Of a stretch of DNA of 51,993 bases, positions 16,919-24,749 are shown piece by piece (position 1 is the stretch's first letter; each line of letters opens with the position of its first letter). The notes beneath the pieces are model-generated. The model searched no databases and was not told the DNA's origin. It saw only the letters and a program-made list of their open reading frames with translations. Origin of the DNA: Pseudomonas sp. ISL-84 (GTDB taxonomy: Bacteria; Bacillota; Bacilli; Bacillales; Cytobacillaceae); assembly GCA_018613035.1 (NCBI GenBank), contig JAGGRA010000072.1, forward strand, positions 1-51,993, read 5' to 3'. The position numbers and the translations under genes were made by a program.

Positions 16919-16936
16919 ATGTGAATAACTTCACAA
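16919..16936. promoter_or_regulatory. Rex-type operator 2
   Basis: ATGTGAA-TAAC-TTCACAA matches the Rex consensus at 13 of 14 defined positions, 24 bp before the DoxX start and 101 bp from operator 1. Rex is the NADH/NAD+-sensing repressor of Gram-positive bacteria. Confidence 0.75.
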
Positions 16937-16959
16937 TATAAAATATGGAGATGATTATC

Positions 16960-17466
16960 ATGAAATGGTGGAAAACTCCGCAAGCGGCAGCAGCGTGGAC
17001 GATATTAAGAATTTGGCTTGGCATACAGTGGCTTGAAGCAGGGTGGCATAAAGTAGCAGATGGATTTGATGCAGGCGGATTTATGCAGGGTGCCATTGCA
17101 AAAGCAGGCGGCGACCATCCTGCAGTTCAGGCCTGGTATGCAGGATTCCTTGAAAGTGTAGCAGTGCCTAACGCAGATTTATTCAGCTTTTTAGTCGCAT
17201 GGGGCGAAGTGCTTGTTGGTATTGGACTTATCCTTGGTGCAGCGACCATCCCGGCTTTAATCGCAGGAGCATTTATGAACCTTAACTTCTTAATGGCAGG
17301 AACTACAAGCACAAATCCAGTATTATATACTGCAGCAATCATCCTTCTCTTTACAGGAAGCGGCGCGTATTTCTGGGGCGTTGATAGATTTGCAATCCCA
17401 TATATCAAGACAATGATGAAAAAAGGCGGACACGGCATCGGTAAAAGAGAAGCACATCATCACTGA
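16960..17466 (+). CDS. DoxX-family membrane protein
   Basis: Integral membrane protein of 168 residues with about four hydrophobic segments (near 10-28, 65-90, 93-112 and 118-140) and a His-rich tail (HGIGKREAHHH). The RIWLGIQWLEAGWHK start and VAWGEVLVGIGLILG region are typical of the DoxX/DoxD family, some members of which are thiosulfate:quinone oxidoreductase subunits or redox partners; a specific reaction cannot be assigned. Start at the ATG at 16960, after GGAGATG; an ATG at 16945 overlaps that ribosome site. Two Rex-type operators upstream suggest expression rises when NADH accumulates, as under oxygen limitation (inference). Monocistronic, with a strong terminator. Confidence 0.85.
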   Translation: MKWWKTPQAAAAWTILRIWLGIQWLEAGWHKVADGFDAGGFMQGAIAKAGGDHPAVQAWYAGFLESVAVPNADLFSFLVAWGEVLVGIGLILGAATIPALIAGAFMNLNFLMAGTTSTNPVLYTAAIILLFTGSGAYFWGVDRFAIPYIKTMMKKGGHGIGKREAHHH

Positions 17467-17477
17467 ATCTAAATGGA

Positions 17478-17510
17478 AGAAGCAGGGACACATTGCCCTG
17501 CTTCTTTTTT
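17478..17510 (+). terminator. Intrinsic terminator of the DoxX gene
   Basis: Perfect stem AGAAGCAGGG / CCCTGCTTCT followed by six T. Confidence 0.93.
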
Positions 17511-17559
17511 ATAGCTGAAAAAGAGTTTCTTCCATGAGGGAAGGTGTATGAATGGCCAC

Positions 17560-17748
17560 TTAGCGTTTTTGTTTGCTTCTAGCACGCTGGTCAGCAGCCT
17601 TGGAACGTGCCATTGCCTCGAGATCATCGTGATCGGCTAGATCGCGGTCGAATTCGACGTCTAAACCATCCGATTTCATGTTTTTTGGTACTTGTGGAAG
17701 TGATGCTTTGTTTCGGTCACGAGTTTTATGTCCATGTGCACGGCCCAT
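17560..17748 (-). CDS. yfhD: YfhD family small protein
   Basis: Small, highly charged hydrophilic protein of 62 residues (MGRAHGHKTRDRNK, LPQVPKNMKSDG, then acidic and basic stretches). It matches the YfhD family of Bacillus by sequence pattern and by position next to yfhE and yfhF. Function unknown. Start at the ATG at 17748, 9 nt after AAAGGGG; a longer frame runs through the hairpin upstream and is not credible. Confidence 0.88.
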   Translation of the reverse strand: MGRAHGHKTRDRNKASLPQVPKNMKSDGLDVEFDRDLADHDDLEAMARSKAADQRARSKQKR

Positions 17749-17768
17749 TATGAAAACCCCTTTCAACA

Positions 17769-17805
17769 ATAAAAGTACGGAAACTGAATGCTTCCGTACT
17801 TTTAT
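17769..17805 (-). terminator. Terminator between yfhE and yfhD
   Basis: A perfect 14-bp stem (17769-17782 with 17792-17805), A-rich on the 5' side, T-rich on the 3' side in leftward reading (TTTTATTGTT). It would end yfhE transcripts and lies 20 bp before the yfhD ribosome site. Confidence 0.75.
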
Positions 17806-17838
17806 CATGTGCCATTTTAAGGGCTGTATAGATGGTAA

Positions 17839-17964
17839 TTAATGTTTTGGCTGCCTTCCAGCAAATCCGCCGGCTTTGTCCGCTCTTTTGAATTCTCTGG
17901 AATAGGTTACTTCCTGCATGCTGGATAATGTACTTTTTGATTTGTCCTTCTTCTTTTTGTCCAA
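17839..17964 (-). CDS. yfhE: YfhE family small protein
   Basis: Short protein of 41 residues (44 from an upstream ATG): a lysine-rich start (DKKKKDKSKS), then LSSMQEVTYSREFKRADKAGGF, the hallmark of the YfhE family. I prefer the TTG start at 17964, 8 nt after AAAGGA; the ATG at 17973 touches the ribosome site. It lies between yfhF and yfhD as in B. subtilis. No membrane segment; function unknown. Confidence 0.85.
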   Translation of the reverse strand: MDKKKKDKSKSTLSSMQEVTYSREFKRADKAGGFAGRQPKH

Positions 17965-18087
17965 TTTGCTCATCCTTTCAAATATGCTTTCCGTCTTTCC
18001 TTATTTTTCCCTTATTTGAAAGAATTGATACTGGAGATTAACCGAAAAATGGATTTTGCTGCCTAATCAAAAATTCCAACAATCCAA

Positions 18088-18993
18088 TTATGAGTATATA
18101 TCCGCTAATGTTGGCTTCAGGCTCTTAAATAAAAATTCATATCCGGATGCTGTCAGCTTTTCTGGCAGCACCTTTTGCCCCTCTAAAACAAGGGTGCTCA
18201 TTTCACCCAGAACTATTTTTAAAGCAAAGTCTGGAGCAGGAAGCCAGTGCGGACGATGAAGAACCTCTCCAAGAATCTTGCCAAATTCCTTCATTGTAAC
18301 CGGATTGGGCGAAGTGAAATTAACCGCCCCTTGCAGCTGTTCATTTTCTATGCAAAATAGAATCCCGCTGACAACATCCTTCAAATGGATCCATGAAACC
18401 CATTGACTGCCAGATCCGACTGTACCCCCGGAAAATAATTTATAGGGGAGGGCCATTCGTGGAAGGGCACCATCATTTTTATCGAGAATAATGCCAAAGC
18501 GGCAGAAAATTGTACGAACATCCCATTCCTCTGCTTTGGAGGCTTCCATTTCCCAGCGGCTTACTGTCTCAGCTAAGAAGTCTGAGCCTGGTTTTTTTGA
18601 TGCTTCAGTAAAAGTTTCTTTTTCTGAAGTCCCATAATATCCGACTGCACTTGCATTAATCAAGGTATAGGGCTTTTCTGCCAAACGGCTTATAATCCGC
18701 AGTACTTCCTTAGTTGCTGTAATCCGGCTGTTAAAGATACGCTTCTTGCGTTCCTCTGTCCACCTGCCGCTGTTAATAGACTCCCCTGCCAGGTTTATAA
18801 ACACATCTATTCCTTCAAGCTCATCTTCCGGTGAATCATCTTTATTCAGCCACTGGACATATTGAAGGTTTTTGGAATTTTGTTTGTTTACAGCATTTCT
18901 GGTTAAAATCAAAAGGTCGTGTCCATTCTGCAATAATTTTTTTACCAAGGCGCTTCCAACAAAACCGGTGCCTCCTGTTATGGCTATTCTCAT
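18088..18993 (-). CDS. yfhF: YfhF, SDR-type nucleoside-sugar epimerase-like protein (TIGR01777 family)
   Basis: Extended short-chain dehydrogenase-like protein of 301 residues. N-terminal NAD(P)-binding glycine motif GGTGFVG at residues 7-13, NLAGESI in the middle, and the DUF1731-type C-terminus (HRPHWLPAPDFALKIVLGEM). The family's active site resembles epimerases, with NASAVGYYG carrying the tyrosine region, but no substrate is known. Start at the ATG at 18993 after AAAGGGG. Divergent from recX, 100 bp away, as in B. subtilis. Confidence 0.9.
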   Translation of the reverse strand: MRIAITGGTGFVGSALVKKLLQNGHDLLILTRNAVNKQNSKNLQYVQWLNKDDSPEDELEGIDVFINLAGESINSGRWTEERKKRIFNSRITATKEVLRIISRLAEKPYTLINASAVGYYGTSEKETFTEASKKPGSDFLAETVSRWEMEASKAEEWDVRTIFCRFGIILDKNDGALPRMALPYKLFSGGTVGSGSQWVSWIHLKDVVSGILFCIENEQLQGAVNFTSPNPVTMKEFGKILGEVLHRPHWLPAPDFALKIVLGEMSTLVLEGQKVLPEKLTASGYEFLFKSLKPTLADIYS

Positions 18994-19094
18994 GGGAAAT
19001 TCCCCTTTCAAGTGGCAATACTTTCTTACATCTTACGACGTTTTCTTTCTAAAACCTTTTTTAAATGTGTTACATTAAAAAAGAGGTGGAGAAA

Positions 19095-19904
19095 ATGCCG
19101 ATTATTACAAAAATCACTGTCCAGAAAAAGAAAACAGACCGCTACAATATATATATGGATTATGGCAAGGGTGAAGAATACGCGTTTAGTGTGGATGAAG
19201 ATGTTTTAATAAAACACCAGCTGAAAAAAGGGCTGGAGCTCGATGAGTTCGCACTAAGTGAAATTGGCTACAAGGATGATATACGCAAAGCCTATAACAC
19301 GGCTATTCAGTATTTATCCAGAAGGATGCGCTCAGAAACCGAAGTCCGCAAACATTTAGCTGAAAAAGAAGTTGAAGAACTTGTCATACAGGAAGTTATA
19401 CACAAATTATATGATTATAAATTTTTAAACGATGAAGAATTCGCAAAGGCTTTCGTGCGTACACAAATGAATACTTCAGATAAAGGCAAAGGATTAATTC
19501 GCAATGAACTCAGGGAAAAAGGAATTTCTTCAAAATTAATTGAAGAAGCATTGGTGGAGTATCCGAGGGAAACTGAGCTCAATACAGCAATAAAGCTTTG
19601 TGGTAAACAGGCACAAAAACTCTCCCGTGATTCATCAAAGATCATCAAGCAAAAATTGGAACAAATGCTGATGCGTAAAGGGTTTAACTTTGAAATTATT
19701 CAAGCAGCCATTGCGGAAACAGAGCTTGAAAAAGAAGAAGACGAAGAGATGGCAGCCTTAAAATTCCAGGCAGAAAAAGCCAAGAGAAAATATGCAAAGC
19801 TCCCTGAATTTGAATACAGGCAAAAAATGAAACAAACATTATTCCGCAAAGGATTTTCCTTTGATTTAATTGAGCAGTATCTAAGGGAAGACGAGGAAAT
19901 ATAA
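19095..19904 (+). CDS. recX: Recombination regulator RecX
   Basis: Modulates RecA filaments in the cytoplasm. 269 residues, close to B. subtilis RecX (264), built from three-helix repeats: YLSRRMRSETEVRKHLAEK, YDYKFLNDEEFAKAFVRT and the later RKGFNFEIIQAAI and RKGFSFDLIEQYL. Highly charged with no membrane segment. Start at the ATG at 19095, after AAGAGGTGG; the frame extends 30 bp further upstream without a ribosome site. recA is not in the window. Ends at a shared terminator with a convergent SDR gene. Confidence 0.93.
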   Translation: MPIITKITVQKKKTDRYNIYMDYGKGEEYAFSVDEDVLIKHQLKKGLELDEFALSEIGYKDDIRKAYNTAIQYLSRRMRSETEVRKHLAEKEVEELVIQEVIHKLYDYKFLNDEEFAKAFVRTQMNTSDKGKGLIRNELREKGISSKLIEEALVEYPRETELNTAIKLCGKQAQKLSRDSSKIIKQKLEQMLMRKGFNFEIIQAAIAETELEKEEDEEMAALKFQAEKAKRKYAKLPEFEYRQKMKQTLFRKGFSFDLIEQYLREDEEI

Positions 19905-19907
19905 GAA

Positions 19908-19936
19908 ACACATGGCATAAAGCCATGTGTTATTTT
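19908..19936. terminator. Bidirectional terminator
   Basis: Perfect stem ACACATGGC / GCCATGTGT followed by TTATTTT, between convergent recX and SDR genes; it touches the SDR stop codon. Confidence 0.88.
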
Positions 19937-20607
19937 CTGTTAGATTCAATCACAATTGCATTTTCCTCATTGCTTTCTAAAATCATCTGAGCCACTTCCT
20001 TAGGAGAACGCAGCTTTGATTTATCCTTGATATGCTCGCTTTCATCCCAGAAAGGTGTGTCCATGCCACCCATATATACGGCTTTCACCTTGATATTTGT
20101 GTCCTCAAGCTCTTTCTGCAGGCTCTCAGTGAGCCCTCGTACTGCAAATTTACTTGCAACATATCCAGCTTCATTTACCTTTCCTTTTAACCCGGCCGTG
20201 GATATGATATTCATCAGCAATCCTTCGTTTCTTTCTTTTAAATAAGGCAGAATTGCTTGTGACATATAAATGGTGCCGAGCACATTTGTATCAAGCATTT
20301 CACTTATTTCTTTTTCTTTCATTTCTTCAAATGGTCCGAAGTGGCCAACACCGGCATTATTAATCAAGCCGAAGAGTGGAATGCTTCCGGCTGCATCCTT
20401 TATAAATTGGCGGACTTCTGCAAGCTTCGTTACATCAACAGCAAAGGATTGGGCGCTTCCGCCGGCATCTTGTATTTCCCTTTCCACTTTCTTCAGTTTC
20501 TCGTGTGTCCGTCCCGTCAAAATGATATGGAAGCCTTGTTTCGCGTATAATAATGCAAGCTCCCTTCCTAACCCTGATCCTGCACCCGTAACTATAAGGG
20601 ATTTCAT
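19930..20607 (-). CDS. Short-chain dehydrogenase/reductase
   Basis: Classical SDR of 225 residues. Cofactor motif TGAGSGLGR at residues 7-15, NNAGVGHFG, catalytic Ser in NIISTAG and the YVASK catalytic Tyr/Lys pair. The arginine-containing TGRTHEK after the second strand suggests NADP(H) preference. Start at the ATG at 20607, 12 nt after AAAGGAG. No metabolic neighbours point to a substrate, and this gene interrupts the recX-yfhH pair seen in B. subtilis. Confidence 0.85.
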   Translation of the reverse strand: MKSLIVTGAGSGLGRELALLYAKQGFHIILTGRTHEKLKKVEREIQDAGGSAQSFAVDVTKLAEVRQFIKDAAGSIPLFGLINNAGVGHFGPFEEMKEKEISEMLDTNVLGTIYMSQAILPYLKERNEGLLMNIISTAGLKGKVNEAGYVASKFAVRGLTESLQKELEDTNIKVKAVYMGGMDTPFWDESEHIKDKSKLRSPKEVAQMILESNEENAIVIESNRK

Positions 20608-20829
20608 TTTTGTATCACTCCTTTTGTGAACTATTCTATAAAAATATTTTAACAAAATCGGCAGTGTATTTCTTTTCGCAGGCTTTAGATTGAAAGCTCC
20701 AGTCTTTTCTAACCATGTTTTTTCCCATATACTTAGCTATGTAGAATAGTTTTTTAAATAACAACTCCTATATAGGTTAGAGTGTTCAAAACAGGATTTA
20801 ATTATCTAGAGAAAGTCAGAGGGATCGTT

Positions 20830-21159
20830 ATGCAGGAGAAAAGATATAGCACAATGACGACGTATGAATTGCAGCAGGAAATCGCCAGCCTGAATGAAAA
20901 AGCCAGGAAAGCAGAACAGATGGGTATGGTGAATGAATTCGCGGTACTGGAGCGCAAAATGATAATGGCTAAGTCCTACCTGCTTAATCCGGATGATTTT
21001 AAGCCAGGGGAATTATATCAAATTGAAGGGGATCCAGGAGTGTATTTTAAGATTGAATATATGAATGGAGTATTTGCTTGGGGATTTCGATTGAATGGAA
21101 GCAAGGGTGAAGAGGCTTTGCCGATATCTATGCTTAAAAAATTAGAAGAAAGAGGATGA
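20830..21159 (+). CDS. yfhH: YfhH, DUF1811 family
   Basis: 109-residue cytoplasmic protein. The N-terminal half (about 1-55) is helical and charged (MTTYELQQEIASLNEKARKA), the C-terminal half a compact beta region (FKPGELYQIEGDPGVYFKIEYMNGVFAWGFR). It matches the YfhH family by sequence and position after recX. Start at the ATG at 20830 after AGAGGGATC. Function unknown; the tudor-like C-terminal fold suggests binding rather than catalysis (inference). Confidence 0.9.
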   Translation: MQEKRYSTMTTYELQQEIASLNEKARKAEQMGMVNEFAVLERKMIMAKSYLLNPDDFKPGELYQIEGDPGVYFKIEYMNGVFAWGFRLNGSKGEEALPISMLKKLEERG

Positions 21160-21180
21160 TTTGAACATCCTCTTTCCGGT
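21151..21180 (+). terminator. Terminator of yfhH
   Basis: AGAGGATG / CATCCTCT stem overlapping the yfhH stop codon, followed by a T-rich tract. Confidence 0.7.
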
Positions 21181-21182
21181 TT

Positions 21183-21341
21183 TTAAGAATTTTTACGAAT
21201 CTGTCGTTTTAAAATGATGAGGTCTTGAGTTTGCTGGGTTTCTCCATTTACTTGAGAATGCGCACGCTTTGGCCTAAAGTGCGGTGAAGTAAATGGACTG
21301 GAATACGGATTGTCGCCAAAAAAGTTTTTGCTGTTTCCCAT
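21183..21341 (-). CDS. Small YpzG-like protein
   Basis: 52-residue hydrophilic protein: MGNSKNFFGDNPYSSPF, then RPKRAHSQVNGETQQTQDL and a basic tail (KRQIRKNS). The QVNGETQQTQ core resembles the YpzG-like family of spore formers. Start ATG at 21341 is preceded by GAGGAGGC at the right distance. It lies 19 bp downstream of sspK and is probably co-transcribed with it, which suggests a sporulation-linked role (inference). Its position corresponds to B. subtilis yfhI/sspK, but I cannot confirm orthology. Confidence 0.8.
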   Translation of the reverse strand: MGNSKNFFGDNPYSSPFTSPHFRPKRAHSQVNGETQQTQDLIILKRQIRKNS

Positions 21342-21360
21342 AACCAAGCCTCCTCGAATT

Positions 21361-21531
21361 TTAAAATTCAGGTGTATCGTTTTCTCGGTTTGATGAAGCT
21401 CTCATCCGTTCCTGTGGATGTGTATTGATGGTGCCGTCAGCCCGGCGTGAAGCGTACTCCGCTTTAGCCCGCGGCTCACCCTCAAATTTATTGTTATTTT
21501 GATTTGGAAAATTTCTCGCTTTATTGCGCAT
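21361..21531 (-). CDS. sspK: Small acid-soluble spore protein K
   Basis: Minor spore-core protein of 56 residues. [18 protein letters not shown] followed by [19 protein letters not shown] and HPQERMRAS matches B. subtilis SspK (about 50 residues), with a few extra C-terminal residues. Start ATG at 21531 after TAGGAGG. It lies divergent from yfhJ as in B. subtilis. Family knowledge: sspK is made in the forespore under sigma-G; I did not find a convincing sigma-G promoter. Confidence 0.92.
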   Translation of the reverse strand: MRNKARNFPNQNNNKFEGEPRAKAEYASRRADGTINTHPQERMRASSNRENDTPEF

Positions 21532-21559
21532 AAGCAGCCTCCTAAACCGGAATAAGAGC

Positions 21560-21583
21560 GTGATCAGCTTTGGTGCTAATCAC
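21560..21583. repeat. Inverted repeat between sspK and yfhJ
   Basis: GTGATCAGC-N6-GCTAATCAC, one mismatch in 9 bp, 29 bp upstream of sspK. Could be an operator or a leader hairpin. Confidence 0.5.
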
Positions 21584-21660
21584 GTAGTACTATTATTTGT
21601 TTTTGTTTGACAGGCTATGATAAATAAAGGCCTTTAATAAATGGTAATGAGGTGATTTTT

Positions 21661-21930
21661 ATGAATGAATACCAGCAAAAGCTTTATGAACTTTTATTGG
21701 AAAAAAATGATAAGCTGTCAGCCAGCCAGGCCCAAACATGGATTGAACTTCTGTGGGAGGATTTTGAAGCTACCTATGCTAAAGCCGGCAGAGAATATAG
21801 AGGCAGAGAAATGACGGAGCGGATTGTAAGGCAATGGGTAGAAAATTACGGAAGCAGGCTCCATGAATTTGTGGCTAATAATCCAAAATATAAACATCTG
21901 CTCGAGCAGGATATGAATAAACTTAATTAA
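21661..21930 (+). CDS. yfhJ: YfhJ (WVELL protein)
   Basis: 89-residue acidic helical protein with the WIELLWEDFEATYAKAG motif that names the WVELL family, and a C-terminal VRQWVENYGSRLHEF. No membrane segments or signal. ATG at 21661, 6 nt after GAGGTG; the GTG at 21652 lies inside that ribosome site. Position after sspK is as in B. subtilis. Function unknown. Confidence 0.9.
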   Translation: MNEYQQKLYELLLEKNDKLSASQAQTWIELLWEDFEATYAKAGREYRGREMTERIVRQWVENYGSRLHEFVANNPKYKHLLEQDMNKLN

Positions 21931-21931
21931 A

Positions 21932-21961
21932 AAACCGGCTGCCTTTGAAGGCAGCCGGTTT
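21932..21961. terminator. Bidirectional terminator
   Basis: Perfect 14-bp stem AAACCGGCTGCCTT / AAGGCAGCCGGTTT with a 2-nt apex, between convergent yfhJ and yfhP. Confidence 0.92.
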
Positions 21962-21987
21962 ATCTTTGGTCCCAGCGCATCTTTCGA

Positions 21988-22968
21988 TTACCCAGGAATA
22001 ATATCCAGTTTTTTACGCAGTTTTTCTTCACTGAAAATCCAGCCTGTGTAGGAAGATTGGATGGTTAATTCCCGATCCAGCTGGACAACAGCTACGAATG
22101 GGTAATGGCCATTGCTTCGATAACGCAGATCAATGAACCGAACTTCATAATAATCATCATATTCATCCACTTCCCAGCGGTAAACAGGAGAGAAGGATAA
22201 GAATGCAGAGAGGTTCTTATCTTTTTTTGCTGCCTCAAGCACCGGGGTTTCAGGAACGGGAATGCGATTGAATTGATCGAGAATCCGGACGTGATTTTTA
22301 ACAGCGCGTCCTACGAAAAACTGATGCTTGCTCATTACTGCAACCCGCCAGTGGTTAAATCTCATGGTTGGGGCAATGATGATTTCGGTTGCATCAGGAA
22401 TAATGGCCTTTACAGCTTCCATGACGCTTCTTTGGGCTGCAAAACGCAGCAGATAGTACACCACTATAATTCCGTATATGACTAAAAATGTATATCCTGG
22501 ATGTACACCAAATGCCCAAATAAATAATCCGACAACATGAATCCCGAAAATAAACGGGTCAAACGTGTTAATAACGCCCAATGCAACCCATTTCGACGAA
22601 AAAGGCCTCAATGCCTGTGTTCCATATGCATTAAAAATGTCGACAAATACATGCAGGAAAACGGCCAGAAATGTCCAAATCCAAAGATGAAGCAAATTTG
22701 CTTCCGGAAAAAACGGATAAATAACCGCTAATATCACCAGCGGCCATAGCAGAACTGCTGGGATGGAATGGGTAATTCCCCTGTGGTTGCGTATATAAAC
22801 GGCGTTATTTCTAAGCTTTAATACTGTATCTATATCTGGTATTTGTGAACCAACGATGGCTCCTATCATGACGCTGGTTGCAGTAGCCGAACTTTGTGCA
22901 ACAATCGGATCAAGAGTGGAAATACCGCCAATCGCCAGTCCCATTACTACATGTGTGCCAGTATCCAA
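21988..22968 (-). CDS. yfhP: YfhP, membrane-bound metal-dependent hydrolase (YdjM type)
   Basis: 326-residue membrane protein. It begins DTGTHVVMGLAIGG, with the conserved early histidine of the LexA-binding-like/YdjM hydrolase family; NHRGITHSI supplies further histidines. About five membrane segments lie between residues 35 and 190, and a soluble C-terminal half (about 200-326) follows. I chose TTG at 22968, 10 nt after GGAGG; this gives the B. subtilis length (327). The frame continues upstream to 23034 without a ribosome site. In B. subtilis YfhP represses the neighbouring yfhQ/fabL/yfhO-type genes in sporulation-related work as far as I recall; I would not rely on that here. Confidence 0.88.
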   Translation of the reverse strand: MDTGTHVVMGLAIGGISTLDPIVAQSSATATSVMIGAIVGSQIPDIDTVLKLRNNAVYIRNHRGITHSIPAVLLWPLVILAVIYPFFPEANLLHLWIWTFLAVFLHVFVDIFNAYGTQALRPFSSKWVALGVINTFDPFIFGIHVVGLFIWAFGVHPGYTFLVIYGIIVVYYLLRFAAQRSVMEAVKAIIPDATEIIIAPTMRFNHWRVAVMSKHQFFVGRAVKNHVRILDQFNRIPVPETPVLEAAKKDKNLSAFLSFSPVYRWEVDEYDDYYEVRFIDLRYRSNGHYPFVAVVQLDRELTIQSSYTGWIFSEEKLRKKLDIIPG

Positions 22969-23252
22969 GAGGAAAGTACCTCCTTCCTTGGGAACATGAT
23001 TTAAGTAAATTGTGTGAATTTTGAATTTCGTCACCTGTCTACCTGCAGAGTGTAACCCCTCTGAGGTCTTGGAAGTTCCTCCCCAGAACTCCGCAGCAAA
23101 ATACTTCGAACGACTGAAGGTGAGTTTTGGGAGGGCGCAAAGGTTTTAGTCTGCGTTCCGTTGAACCAAGGCGCTCTCGCTTTTCTAAAGTGTATCAACA
23201 AAATTCTTGTATTAACAGCTAATTATGGGTACCTTTAAAGGAGTTGCTAAAA
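22969..23252. other. Structured intergenic region, no gene
   Basis: GC-richer than its surroundings at 23041-23180. It contains GGAAGTTC / GAACTCC (23072-23092) and GAGGGCGC / GCGCTCTC (23131-23179). It looks like a degenerate dispersed repeat or a structured leader; no family recognised. Confidence 0.4.
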
Positions 23253-23564
23253 ATGATACAAAGTGTTCAAATGATTGTGCAATATGAAGTGAAAAACTCA
23301 TCTTTTTCCCAGTATCAGGAAGTGATGTCAAATGTGATTGATATGCTGCCTGCCTATGATGCGGCAGAAATTAATATCTCTCACTATGATGAGGATTCGT
23401 ACATGATTATTGAATCCTTTATTGTTCCAACTGAGTCCCATTACTTTGCTTTGAAAAAACTTCGCAAATCCAAAAAGCACAATGTATTTGGCAGTTTGGA
23501 TCCATTTATTTCTGGCGGATTGGCCAAAATGGATTGCTGGGCTCTAAAAAAGCAACTGTACTAA
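23253..23564 (+). CDS. Uncharacterised protein upstream of mutY
   Basis: 103 residues: MIQSVQMIVQYEV, SHYDEDSYMIIESFIVPTES, then a basic C-terminal part (FALKKLRKSKKHNVFGS). Predicted alternating strands and helices resemble a small dimeric alpha-beta barrel, but I do not recognise a family. ATG at 23253 is 9 nt after AAAGGAG. It lies 45 bp before mutY and may be co-transcribed with it. No signal peptide or membrane segment. Confidence 0.75.
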   Translation: MIQSVQMIVQYEVKNSSFSQYQEVMSNVIDMLPAYDAAEINISHYDEDSYMIIESFIVPTESHYFALKKLRKSKKHNVFGSLDPFISGGLAKMDCWALKKQLY

Positions 23565-23609
23565 TATATTCCCATATTTCCGATTGTTTAACATCAGGAG
23601 GAGCAAAAA

Positions 23610-24710
23610 TTGAAAGAAATAAGCAAAAACAATATTGATTCAATTGATATAAAAGGTTTTCAGGATGATTTATTAAGCTGGTTTCAAGACGAACAAAGGG
23701 ACCTTCCATGGAGAAAGGATCAGGATCCTTACAAGGTTTGGGTATCAGAAATTATGCTTCAGCAAACCAGAGTCGATACCGTCATTCCTTATTTCAACCG
23801 TTTTATTGAGCAGTTTCCTACGATAAAAGATCTATCTGAAGCGGAAGAAGAAAAGGTATTAAAGGCCTGGGAAGGTTTGGGCTATTATTCAAGGGCAAGA
23901 AATCTGCAGTCCGCTGTCCGGGAAGTACATGAAAAATATGGCGGAAAAGTCCCCGACACACCCAAAGAAATCTCCTCATTAAAAGGAGTGGGACCCTATA
24001 CAGCAGGAGCTATTTTAAGTATCGCTTACGGTATTCCCGAACCAGCAGTAGATGGAAATGTTATGCGTGTCCTTTCCCGTATTCTTTCCATTTGGGACGA
24101 TATCGCAAAGCCATCGACAAGAAAGATTTTTGAAGCTGCGGTCCGAAAACTGATTTCACACGAAAATCCATCCCATTTCAATCAGGCGCTGATGGAGCTC
24201 GGAGCTTTAATCTGCACACCGACGTCACCTTCCTGCTTATTATGTCCTGTCAGGGAGCATTGTACCGCCTTTCATACAGGGACTCAGCATGAGCTGCCTG
24301 TGAAAACGAAAACCAAAAAGCAGCGTAATGTGCAATTGGCAGCGGCGGTCCTCGCAGATGATCAGGGGAGAATCTTGATTCATAAACGGCCGGAAAAGGG
24401 TCTCCTTGCAAATCTTTGGGAGTTTCCGATGGTTGAGATAAATCTTGCATATGTAAGTGAAAAAGAGCAAATGAAGGATGCCTTTCACACTCAATATAGT
24501 GCTGAAATCGAGATTGATGAAATGACAGGCCAGATCGAACATGTTTTTTCCCACTTAACATGGAACATTAATGTTTACAAAGGGAGAATTATTTCACTTG
24601 TAAAAGAAGAAGCCGATTTAAAATTGGTTACACTTGATGAAATAAGAAAATTCCCTTTTCCGGTTTCACACCAGAAGATGTTCCAGCAGTTTTTGAATAG
24701 TGAAGCATAG
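23610..24710 (+). CDS. mutY: Adenine DNA glycosylase
   Basis: Base-excision enzyme removing adenine mispaired with 8-oxoguanine. 366 residues. N-terminal HhH-GPD domain with catalytic Glu47 in SEIMLQQT, helix-hairpin-helix [12 protein letters not shown] (124-135) and Asp148 in VDGNVMRV. The [4Fe-4S] cluster cysteines C202-x6-C209-x2-C212-x5-C218 are complete. The C-terminal NUDIX-like domain (about 235-366, [19 protein letters not shown]) reads 8-oxoguanine. Start is TTG after AGGAGGAGC. A symmetrical hairpin follows. Position between yfhP and yfhS is as in B. subtilis (yfhQ). Confidence 0.95.
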   Translation: MKEISKNNIDSIDIKGFQDDLLSWFQDEQRDLPWRKDQDPYKVWVSEIMLQQTRVDTVIPYFNRFIEQFPTIKDLSEAEEEKVLKAWEGLGYYSRARNLQSAVREVHEKYGGKVPDTPKEISSLKGVGPYTAGAILSIAYGIPEPAVDGNVMRVLSRILSIWDDIAKPSTRKIFEAAVRKLISHENPSHFNQALMELGALICTPTSPSCLLCPVREHCTAFHTGTQHELPVKTKTKKQRNVQLAAAVLADDQGRILIHKRPEKGLLANLWEFPMVEINLAYVSEKEQMKDAFHTQYSAEIEIDEMTGQIEHVFSHLTWNINVYKGRIISLVKEEADLKLVTLDEIRKFPFPVSHQKMFQQFLNSEA

Positions 24711-24711
24711 A

Positions 24712-24745
24712 AAAAAGGGGGATATCCCCCCTTAAATTTAAATTT
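24712..24745. terminator. Bidirectional terminator
   Basis: AAGGGGG-ATAT-CCCCCCTT stem flanked by A and T tracts between convergent mutY and yfhS. Confidence 0.88.
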
Positions 24746-24749
24746 TCGC

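Noticed and set aside
24240-24561. Antisense frames over mutY
   Set aside because: Shadow frames of a clearly coding sequence with no start signals.
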